Shown here: positions 57,675 through 64,000 of the stretch, one piece after another
Layout: every line of letters begins with the position of its first letter
Position numbering within the stretch: position 1 is the first letter of the stretch
From: Oscillospiraceae bacterium
GTDB taxonomy: Bacteria > Bacillota > Clostridia > Oscillospirales > Ruminococcaceae
Reading direction: 5' to 3'
Assembly: GCA_021199795.1 (NCBI GenBank)
Contig: JAJQHJ010000009.1
Coordinates: 62,001-126,000, forward strand
Length of the DNA stretch: 64,000 nucleotides
Translations under genes and position numbers: made by a program
The notes under the pieces: generated by a model
The model's input: only the letters and a program-made list of their open reading frames with translations
Databases searched by the model: none
What the model was told of the DNA's origin: nothing

Positions 57675-58829
57675 TTACTCCAATCCCGCCATGAGACCGT
57701 TATAGTAGTCCAGGCAGTCTTCAAAGATTTCTAGGTTGGCTCTATCGAATAAGCCATAGGCTTCTGAGCCGGCGTCGATGTAGTTGTTGTCCCAGACGAC
57801 ACAGACCATGCCGCACTCCTTTGCTTTCGAGACGAAGTATTCCGCCCACGCTTCTCGGGCAGACTGGTTGTCCTTATTGGTACAGCCCATTTCGCCGATT
57901 ATTACGTAGGTGCCGTTTGCGACGAACTTCTCATAGAGTGCATCGATGTAGTAGTCGATGTCCGACTCACAGGATTCGTCGAATTCGGTGTAGGCGTAGC
58001 TGTCGCTCATGGCTAGGTTATACGGTGTGTACATGTGGACCGTCATGAGGAGCTTGTTGCTCGGGGCGTTCGGGAGTTCAAAGTTATCAGACAGTGCCGC
58101 ATCGGGAGAAGCCGCATAGGTCGAAACCATCAGGTATCTCGTCTCGTTATTGCCACCGGATGCTCTTACGGTGTCAACAAACGCCTGATTGCAGTCCATA
58201 ATGGTCGTCAAAGCTTCCTGACATGTGTCAACCCATTCGGAATAGTACCACTCATAGTTGGTGCCAGTGGGTCTCGGCTCATTCATCGGTTCAAAGATGA
58301 GGTGCTGGTCATAGTCCTTGAAATACTCTGCGATCTGAGTCCATATCTTTGTGATATAGTTGACTGCCTCATCGTGATTTTCAGCTGAGGGATAATAGGC
58401 GTCGATATCGTGGTGGGAATTGAGGATGACGTACATGTCGTTCTCTAAAGCCCAGTCAACTACCTCCTGAACTCTTTCGAGCCAGTCCTCGTCGATATTG
58501 TAGTCATCGTCGCAGTGATAGCTCCATGAAACGGGAATTCGGATTGTCTTAAACCCTAGCTCTGCGATAGTGTCAATCATCTCTTCGGTCGTGTACGGAT
58601 TGCCCCATGAAGTCTCGCTTGAACCGGTGGAGTCAAAGGTGTTGCCGAGGTTCCAGCCAAGCCCCATGTCGGTGATGAGGTCACTTGCTGAAATCGAAGT
58701 GGTTTCGGCGTTGTCGCCATAATGAACGTGACCGTCGGTTGAGGTGTCTCCGCAGGCAGTGAACACTGTGAGGCACATTACCAGTACAATCAGAATTGCC
58801 AGAAGTCTCTTGAATGAAAATTGCTTCAT
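57675..58829 (-). CDS. GH5 endoglucanase-type glycosidase, lipoprotein
   Basis: A 384-residue surface enzyme (lipobox FTAC, Cys26). The GH5 barrel shows MGLGWNLGNTFDS, GFKTIRIPVSW, ILNSHHD, the acid/base Glu184 in IFEPMNEP, TVHMYTPYN and the nucleophile Glu313 in VIIGEMG. GH5 subfamilies include cellulases, xyloglucanases and mannanases; the LGWNLGNTFD opening fits the GH5_4-like group of endoglucanases/xyloglucanases. No binding module or dockerin is attached. It is monocistronic with a ribosome site AAGGAGAC. Confidence 0.92.
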   Translation of the reverse strand: MKQFSFKRLLAILIVLVMCLTVFTACGDTSTDGHVHYGDNAETTSISASDLITDMGLGWNLGNTFDSTGSSETSWGNPYTTEEMIDTIAELGFKTIRIPVSWSYHCDDDYNIDEDWLERVQEVVDWALENDMYVILNSHHDIDAYYPSAENHDEAVNYITKIWTQIAEYFKDYDQHLIFEPMNEPRPTGTNYEWYYSEWVDTCQEALTTIMDCNQAFVDTVRASGGNNETRYLMVSTYAASPDAALSDNFELPNAPSNKLLMTVHMYTPYNLAMSDSYAYTEFDESCESDIDYYIDALYEKFVANGTYVIIGEMGCTNKDNQSAREAWAEYFVSKAKECGMVCVVWDNNYIDAGSEAYGLFDRANLEIFEDCLDYYNGLMAGLE

Positions 58830-58850
58830 TTTGGTGTCTCCTTAAAAATA

Positions 58851-59420
58851 TTATTCGTTAGTATCTATTGCACTGCGGTAAGCCCACAGATACTTTACTC
58901 CTGAAACTGCCGTCAGGATTGCTGCAATCCAGACGAGAATATTGTCGATAATGCTGACTGCTGTGCCACTGAGTCCGACTCCCACAGCTATAAGACCATG
59001 CAGGAAGAGGGTCACGACTACTGCGACCATTGTGAACGCGGTCTTGACCTTTCCTAGCCAGCCGGCTGCCACGACGGTTCCGTCACCGGACTTTACTACA
59101 AGCCGGAGAGCCGAAACCATGAATTCTCTGAAGAGAATCAGCATGACAGGCACTGAGCTGACCCAATTCTTGTCGACAAGCACGAGTAGTGCCGCCATCA
59201 CAAGGGCTTTATCGGCAAGCGGATCGAGGAACTTTCCGAAGTTGGTGATTAAATTACGAGACCTGGCGATTTTTCCATCCAGCATGTCGGTTATTGAAGC
59301 GACTGCGAAAATCAGAAGTGCTATGAACAGGTTCACGTTTGAAAACTCCCACAGCGCAAAAAGTACGAAGAATGGGATCAAGATTACACGTAAAAGTGTC
59401 AGTTTATTTGGAAGATTCAT
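58851..59420 (-). CDS. pgsA: CDP-diacylglycerol-glycerol-3-phosphate 3-phosphatidyltransferase
   Basis: A 189-residue integral membrane enzyme that forms phosphatidylglycerolphosphate. The CDP-alcohol phosphotransferase motif is complete: DMLDGKIARSRNLITNFGKF followed by LDPLADK. Five to six membrane helices are visible. The start at 59420 follows GAGGAGG by 8 bases. It lies 13 bases after rimO, a gene order (rimO-pgsA) common in Firmicutes. Confidence 0.93.
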   Translation of the reverse strand: MNLPNKLTLLRVILIPFFVLFALWEFSNVNLFIALLIFAVASITDMLDGKIARSRNLITNFGKFLDPLADKALVMAALLVLVDKNWVSSVPVMLILFREFMVSALRLVVKSGDGTVVAAGWLGKVKTAFTMVAVVVTLFLHGLIAVGVGLSGTAVSIIDNILVWIAAILTAVSGVKYLWAYRSAIDTNE

Positions 59421-59433
59421 GCTCTTTGCCTCC

Positions 59434-60768
59434 TCAGGTCGCAAGGATTACTTCGCCAATCGGGTCGTAGTCCATTGTGTCGGTGATCCTGACATACTGG
59501 TAGTCGCCGACTTTGAGTGGGATGGATGACGTAAAGAAGATCTTGCCGTCGATTTCTGGGACTTCGTTTTGGCTTCTTCCAAACCAGCACTCGGCATATC
59601 TGTCATAGCCCTCGACGACCACTTCATAGACCTTACCTAGCATTTCAGCTGTCATCTGGTCGCTCACAAGCATCTGCTCCTGGGTGATTATCTCGGCACG
59701 GCGATTCTTTTCATCCTCATCAAGCTGACCATCGAGCTTGGCGGCAGCAGTTCCCTCTTCCTGAGAATAGGCGAAGCAGCCGAGACGATCGAATCGCATT
59801 TCCTTGACGAATTCGCAGAGCTTCTCGAACTCCTCCTCGGTCTCACCCGGGAAACCGGTCATGATTGTCGTTCTGATGATGACATTTGGGATTCTGGCTC
59901 TCAGTTTCGCCACAAGCTCTCTTATTTCAGCCTCATTTGAGCGGCGATTCATTCTCTTCAAAACATTGTCGCAGCAGTGCTGAATCGGAATGTCAAAGTA
60001 TTTGACGCACTTCGGTTCAGTTGCCACAACGTCTATGAGCTCATCTGTGATGCGCTCTGGGTAGCAATAGAGGGTTCTTATCCACTTTAAGCCGTCTATC
60101 TTGCAAAGCTCTTTTAAGAGCTCTGCAAGCTTCTGAGTGCCATAGAGGTCTTCGCCATAGCGTGAAGTGTCCTGAGCTATCAGAATAATCTCGCGGTAGC
60201 CGACTTTGGCAAGCCACTTTGCCTCGTCGATGATGCTTTCCATCGGGCGGGAGCGATATTTGCCCCTGATTCCGGGGATTGCACAGAAAGTACAGTGATT
60301 GCTGCAGCCCTCGGCTATTTTTATGTAGGCGTAGGTCTCGGTGGAAACAATTCTTCTGCCGCCGATTACAAGCGAATACTTGTCGCCGTACATTTCGATG
60401 CCGGTGTTGCTTTCGAGAACTTTTCTTATGGTCTCACCAAGAAGCTCGTTTGCACCTATGCCCAGGACGGCGTCGACCTCGGGAAGCTCTTTCAAAATCT
60501 CCTCGCGATATCTTTCAGCGAGGCAACCTGTAACTATGATAGCCTTGATTCGCTTTTCTTCTTTGAGGGCGACAAATTCGAGGATTGTTTCTATTGCCTC
60601 CTGCTTTGCCGACTCGATGAAGCCGCAGGTGTTGATAACCGCTACATCCGCAAGCGCGGCATCCGGCTGGAGCTCAAACCTCTCTTCTCTTAAATTATAA
60701 GCCATGTGCTCAGCATCGAGCATATTTTTGGCACAGCCCAAAGACACTATTCCGACAGTGACTGCCAT
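59434..60768 (-). CDS. rimO: Ribosomal protein S12 methylthiotransferase
   Basis: A 444-residue radical SAM enzyme that adds a methylthio group to Asp of ribosomal protein S12. The N-terminal UPF0004 domain has three Cys (SLGCAKNM, VINTCGFIE, VTGCLAERY) for the auxiliary cluster. The radical SAM CxxxCxxC is in GCSNHCTFCAIPGIRGKYRS, and a TRAM domain closes the protein. It starts right after the recX stop. Confidence 0.95.
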   Translation of the reverse strand: MAVTVGIVSLGCAKNMLDAEHMAYNLREERFELQPDAALADVAVINTCGFIESAKQEAIETILEFVALKEEKRIKAIIVTGCLAERYREEILKELPEVDAVLGIGANELLGETIRKVLESNTGIEMYGDKYSLVIGGRRIVSTETYAYIKIAEGCSNHCTFCAIPGIRGKYRSRPMESIIDEAKWLAKVGYREIILIAQDTSRYGEDLYGTQKLAELLKELCKIDGLKWIRTLYCYPERITDELIDVVATEPKCVKYFDIPIQHCCDNVLKRMNRRSNEAEIRELVAKLRARIPNVIIRTTIMTGFPGETEEEFEKLCEFVKEMRFDRLGCFAYSQEEGTAAAKLDGQLDEDEKNRRAEIITQEQMLVSDQMTAEMLGKVYEVVVEGYDRYAECWFGRSQNEVPEIDGKIFFTSSIPLKVGDYQYVRITDTMDYDPIGEVILAT

Positions 60769-61395
60769 TTACTCTTCTCCCTCTTTCATTTCGTATTCAT
60801 ATTCCGACAGGGCTTTATTGACCTCTGAAAAGGAGTAGCCCTGGCGGACTAAAGCCGCCTTGACTTTCTGAACGCCCTTTTCGTCGGTTAAGTACCTTGC
60901 ATATTTCTTGTCAATAAGCTCAGCTATCCGCTCGGGGACTGTGTCCTCATATGGATAGAGAGCTTCCGTTATAAGTTCATTCGAGATTCCACGCTTGCGC
61001 ATTTCCTCCCGGGCGCGACGAAGCCCAAAGCGTTTTGTCACACAATAGTGCTCCGCAAGACGCTCTGAGTATCTTCTGTCATTTATGCAGCCGATTGCCG
61101 AAAGGCGGTTGCAGACCTCAAGGCAGATGTCCTCCGGGTAGTTCCGCTCAAGCTTACGGTAGAGCTCGATATAGGAGTAGTCGCGCTCATCCAAAAGGTA
61201 GAGAGCACGCTCCTTGGCACGCCGGAAGTCGTTTGCATGGATTATCTCTTCGATTGCCGACTCCGGCAGAGTCATTTCTTTCTGTAAATGGTACTCGTTC
61301 AGAACGTCGACATTAATGAACAAAGGCTCGCCCTCGTCGAGATCGACTCTCATGGTGGAGCCTTTGTATTTTTCTATAGAAATTACCGTTGGCAT
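60769..61395 (-). CDS. recX: RecX-family regulatory protein
   Basis: A 208-residue RecX: a short N-terminal domain (VISIEKYKGSTMRVDLDEGE) followed by helical repeats with RAKERALYLLDERDYSYIEL, CINDRRYSERLAEHYC and ALVRQGYSFSEVNKAL. RecX binds within the RecA filament groove and limits it. It lies 3 bases after recA. Confidence 0.92.
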   Translation of the reverse strand: MPTVISIEKYKGSTMRVDLDEGEPLFINVDVLNEYHLQKEMTLPESAIEEIIHANDFRRAKERALYLLDERDYSYIELYRKLERNYPEDICLEVCNRLSAIGCINDRRYSERLAEHYCVTKRFGLRRAREEMRKRGISNELITEALYPYEDTVPERIAELIDKKYARYLTDEKGVQKVKAALVRQGYSFSEVNKALSEYEYEMKEGEE

Positions 61396-61398
61396 GAT

Positions 61399-62583
61399 TT
61401 ACTCTGCGGGAGTGAATTCCTCGAAGTCCTCGTCGTCGGGTTCGACTATTACGGAGGTGGGCTTTGGGGATGGCGTATCTACAGCCTGGGCTGTGTCTGC
61501 GGCTTCTCTGAGGGCAGCTTCTTTCTTGTTCTTGCCGGAGAGCATGGAGACTTTGTTGCGCTCTTCCTTGATCTTGTCCTCGACTTCCTGCATGACATCT
61601 GGATGAGCAAGGAGATATTCCTTGGTCTTTTCTCTGCCCTGAGCTATCTTTTCGCCGTTGTAGCTGAACCATGCGCCGGCTTTGTGTATGATGTCGAGCT
61701 CGACTGCGACGTCGACAACCTCGCCTATGCGGGAGATTCCCTTGCCGAAAATCATGTCGAACTCAGCTTCCTTGAACGGGGGTGCGACCTTGTTCTTGAC
61801 GACCTTGCATCTCGTTCTGTTTCCTATAACCTCGGAGCCGTTCTTGATGGCTTCGCCCTTTCTGACATCGATTCTGACGGAGGCATAGAACTTGAGCGCA
61901 CGTCCGCCGGGGGTGGTTTCAGGGTTGCCATAGATGACACCAATCTTCTCACGGATCTGGTTGATGAATATTGCGACGCAGTTTGATTTTGAGATAACGG
62001 CTGTCAGCTTTCTCATCGCCTGAGACATAAGGCGGGCTAGCTGTCCCACGTGGGTGTCGCCCATTTCGCCGTCTATTTCGGCTTTGGTGACCATTGCAGC
62101 TACAGAGTCGAGAACGATTACATCAATTGCTCCTGAACGAACTAACGCTTCAGCAATTTCAAGAGCCTGCTCGCCGGAGTCCGGCTGAGATACCAGCATC
62201 GAATCTATATCTACGCCCAAAGCTGCCGCATAGGTCGGATCAAGTGCGTGCTCAACGTCTATAAACGCAACCTCGCCGCCAAGCTTCTGTGCCTCGGCAA
62301 CAATCGAAAGCGCGACTGTTGTCTTGCCGGAGCTTTCAGGACCGAAAATCTCGACGATTCTTCCTCTCGGGACACCGCCGATTCCCAGAGCCAAGTCGAG
62401 AGTCATTGAACCTGTCGGTATAGCTTCGACGTTGAGAGTAGAGTTCTGCCCAAGACGCATGACTGCACCCGCACCGTAGGTCTTCTCAATCTGAGCTATT
62501 GCGGTTTCAAGAGCTTTCTTTTTCTCCTCCTGATTCTGCGGATCAGCGACAGTCTTCTTCTCAGCAGTCTTCTTCATTGCCAT
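61399..62583 (-). CDS. recA: Recombinase A
   Basis: A 394-residue RecA. The Walker A motif is GPESSGKTT, with the [16 protein letters not shown] loop region, [20 protein letters not shown] (loop L2 neighbourhood) and [18 protein letters not shown]. An N-terminal Lys/Glu-rich extension and an acidic C-terminal tail (DDEDFEEF) are typical. It starts the recA-recX-rimO-pgsA unit. Its promoter has two short palindromes downstream that may mediate SOS control. Confidence 0.97.
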   Translation of the reverse strand: MAMKKTAEKKTVADPQNQEEKKKALETAIAQIEKTYGAGAVMRLGQNSTLNVEAIPTGSMTLDLALGIGGVPRGRIVEIFGPESSGKTTVALSIVAEAQKLGGEVAFIDVEHALDPTYAAALGVDIDSMLVSQPDSGEQALEIAEALVRSGAIDVIVLDSVAAMVTKAEIDGEMGDTHVGQLARLMSQAMRKLTAVISKSNCVAIFINQIREKIGVIYGNPETTPGGRALKFYASVRIDVRKGEAIKNGSEVIGNRTRCKVVKNKVAPPFKEAEFDMIFGKGISRIGEVVDVAVELDIIHKAGAWFSYNGEKIAQGREKTKEYLLAHPDVMQEVEDKIKEERNKVSMLSGKNKKEAALREAADTAQAVDTPSPKPTSVIVEPDDEDFEEFTPAE

Positions 62584-62611
62584 ATCGTTTTCCTCGTTTC
62601 TATATGTTATT

Positions 62612-62679
62612 CAGCATTTATGCTGTAGGTACAATTGTACCGTTTTCTATATTATACACTATGAGAGTGAGTTTGTAAA
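62612..62679 (-). promoter_or_regulatory. recA promoter with two palindromes (candidate SOS box)
   Basis: On the minus strand TTTACA (62679-62674), a 17-base spacer and TATAAT (62656-62651). The perfect 14-bp palindrome GGTACAATTGTACC (62628-62641) covers the first transcribed bases. A second palindrome, CAGCATTTATGCTG, follows at 62612-62625. The first has the size and place of a LexA site, although the half-site GTAC differs from the Bacillus GAAC. Confidence 0.65.
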
Positions 62680-62705
62680 GCCTTATCAGTACGGAAAATG
62701 GGACT

Positions 62706-63554
62706 TCAGAAAATTTTTGCTATAACCGTCCTGTCTTTCCCACACAAATCCCGAATAATTCTCACATCCTGATACCCTGCCGATTTAAGAATGCTCTTTA
62801 CTGCTTCGCCTTGGCTTGCTCCTATCTCAAATGCTATATAGCCGCCTGGGCTAAGGGAGCTCTTCCAGATGGTCGGAATTGCTCTATAGAAATCAAGACC
62901 GTCATTGCCGCCGTAGAGGGCAGTTTCAGGCTCATGAGTGACTTCTTTTTGAAGACCTTGCATATCTTCGCTTGTGAGATATGGTGGGTTGCAGGTTATC
63001 AGGTCGAAACCGGTGAACTGCCCGGCTGAGGATTCATCCAGAACGTCCAGCTTATGCGGAATTACGCAGTTGCCATGCTCAGCTATATTCTTTTCAAGAT
63101 AACTGTAGGCATCATCATAGAATTCGACAGCATGGACTTCAGAATCCGGGAGAAGCTCACTTAAAGTTATCGCTATACAACCGGTGCCGGAGCAGAGATC
63201 AATGATTTTTGGGCTCGGGATGTCTTTTACAAGCTTATATGCCGATTCAACAAGGGTTTCGGTGTCCTGTCTCGGGATGAGTACGCCCTCACCTACCGAG
63301 AATTCACTACGATAGAAGTCCCATCTGCCGACTATATACTGTAATGGTTCGCCGGAAAGGCGTCTATGGAGCATAGTATGAATGCTCATGGCTTCGGCTT
63401 CTGTCTCTTTTCGGTCAAGCTGACCAGTAAGAAGCTTAAGCTTAAAGTCCCTGCCAAAGACCTCTTCAAATATTACGTCTGCTTCAAATGAAGCATCTTC
63501 AATACCTCCTGATTCAAGGGAGGATAAAGCCTCGTTATACAGCGAGCTTACCAT
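62706..63554 (-). CDS. prmC: Release factor glutamine methyltransferase
   Basis: A 282-residue SAM enzyme that methylates the Gln of the GGQ motif in release factors. It has VGRWDFYRSEFSVGEGVLIP, RQDTETLVE, the SAM loop IIDLCSGTGCIAITL and the catalytic ITCNPPYLTSEDM. The stop is 120 bases before recA. Its start overlaps the end of the yqhQ-like gene by 7 bases. prfA, often adjacent, is not in the window; the yqhQ-prmC order is usual. Confidence 0.94.
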   Translation of the reverse strand: MVSSLYNEALSSLESGGIEDASFEADVIFEEVFGRDFKLKLLTGQLDRKETEAEAMSIHTMLHRRLSGEPLQYIVGRWDFYRSEFSVGEGVLIPRQDTETLVESAYKLVKDIPSPKIIDLCSGTGCIAITLSELLPDSEVHAVEFYDDAYSYLEKNIAEHGNCVIPHKLDVLDESSAGQFTGFDLITCNPPYLTSEDMQGLQKEVTHEPETALYGGNDGLDFYRAIPTIWKSSLSPGGYIAFEIGASQGEAVKSILKSAGYQDVRIIRDLCGKDRTVIAKIF

Positions 63555-64000
63555 CTGTCGCGTTCTCTGTCCTCGGGAATGCAGGGCTTGAATGCCGCAA
63601 TTGCGACTTCGATCTGGGAGTCGTCCGGCTCCTTTGTTGTTAGTCTCTGAATCCAGAGACCGGGAGCGGAGATTATCTTCGTCAAAATGTTGTCGTATTT
63701 GCCGGCGAGTCTGATGAGCTCATAGGCGATTGCAACTATTATCGGAAGAAGAATGATGTGGGCACCGACTCTCAGAAGAAGCGAATCCCACGGAACCTGG
63801 AATATCGAAAATACGAATATTGATATGAAGAGTACAAGGAATGTAAACGATGTGCCGCACCTTGGATGGAACCTCTTCTGCTTTCTGACGTTCTCGACGG
63901 TCAGGTCAAGTCCGTGCTCATAGCAGAAAATGGTCTTGTGCTCTGCACCGTGGTATTCGTATGTCCTGCGCATGTCTGAAAGAAGACTTGTCGCCCAAAG
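63548..64000 (-). CDS. DUF1385 (YqhQ-like) membrane protein, C-terminal part
   Basis: The gene runs off the window end: the frame remains open through the last 27 bases, so an internal ATG at 63973 is not the true start. The visible part has the signature YEYHGAEHKTIFCYEHG, then RFHPRCGTSFTFLVLF with a hydrophobic helix, and two more helices. DUF1385 proteins are membrane proteins of unknown function, often beside prmC. A Cys/His-rich signature suggests a metal site. Confidence 0.88.
   Translation of the reverse strand, partial: LWATSLLSDMRRTYEYHGAEHKTIFCYEHGLDLTVENVRKQKRFHPRCGTSFTFLVLFISIFVFSIFQVPWDSLLLRVGAHIILLPIIVAIAYELIRLAGKYDNILTKIISAPGLWIQRLTTKEPDDSQIEVAIAAFKPCIPEDRERDRW

Noticed and set aside
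1-64000. tRNA, rRNA, CRISPR, integrase or transposase genes
   Set aside because: None was recognised on either strand; repeats found are only the short palindromic elements listed.

Overview
The window looks like a chromosomal segment of a spore-forming, plant-fibre-degrading anaerobe of the Clostridia, most likely an Oscillospiraceae (Ruminococcus-like) member. The support is an alpha/beta-type small acid-soluble spore protein, a SpoIIQ-like LytM protein, the LL-diaminopimelate aminotransferase lysine route, consensus sigma-A promoters with strong GGAGG ribosome sites, and secreted xylan- and glucan-active lipoproteins. No rRNA, tRNA, CRISPR array, transposase or prophage gene was seen. Assignments come from reading the proteins and motifs, without database searches.

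Layout. 1-9.5 kb: end of a GH31 alpha-xylosidase, a small MGMT-type protein, a Nudix hydrolase, a LytM/M23 protein, a stand-alone FakA C-terminal-like protein with a putative metal-exporter-like permease, maf, a lipid kinase, a membrane/spermidine-synthase fusion and an FGGY sugar kinase. 9.7-16.7 kb: murA, a WalJ-like hydrolase, rlmH, a CarD-type regulator, thyA-folA and a P1B-type ATPase. 16.8-20.2 kb: a four-gene operon (HPr-kinase-like, PqqD, ER-type signal peptidase-like, membrane coiled-coil protein), then a DUF4160/DUF2442 pair. 20.2-27 kb: a complete phosphate regulon, pstSCAB-phoU-phoB-phoR, with PHO-box-like repeats in front. 27-29.5 kb: two DegV proteins flanking a membrane-bound XRE regulator. 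29.5-37.9 kb: an eight-gene aromatic operon encoding every step from DAHP to prephenate, phenylpyruvate and 4-hydroxyphenylpyruvate. Its leader has all parts of a ribosome-mediated attenuator: a Phe/Tyr-rich leader peptide, competing hairpins and a terminator.

38-50.6 kb: lipid-anchored carbohydrate enzymes (tannase-like esterase, GH10 xylanase, CE2-like esterase) surrounding a lysine-riboswitch-controlled dapA-lysA-dapF-dapL operon, plus a spore protein and a VanY-type carboxypeptidase. 50.6-57.7 kb: an Mrp/NBP35 ATPase, a DUF308 membrane protein divergent from a TetR regulator, asd-dapA2-dapB, queA and a second DUF4160/DUF2442 pair. 57.7-64 kb: a GH5 endoglucanase, then yqhQ-prmC and recA-recX-rimO-pgsA.

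Functionally the two dap clusters together encode a complete lysine/meso-DAP pathway from aspartyl phosphate except dapA's partner aspartokinase. The aro operon makes Phe and Tyr precursors under its own attenuator. The extracellular lipoproteins and the GH31/FGGY genes fit xylan and xyloglucan use. The points most worth following up are the aro attenuator, the HPrK/PqqD/signal-peptidase operon with a terminator-like hairpin next to its ribosome site, the duplicated DUF4160/DUF2442 pair, the lone FakA-C domain, and a palindromic repeat that supplies the stop codons of two convergent genes.
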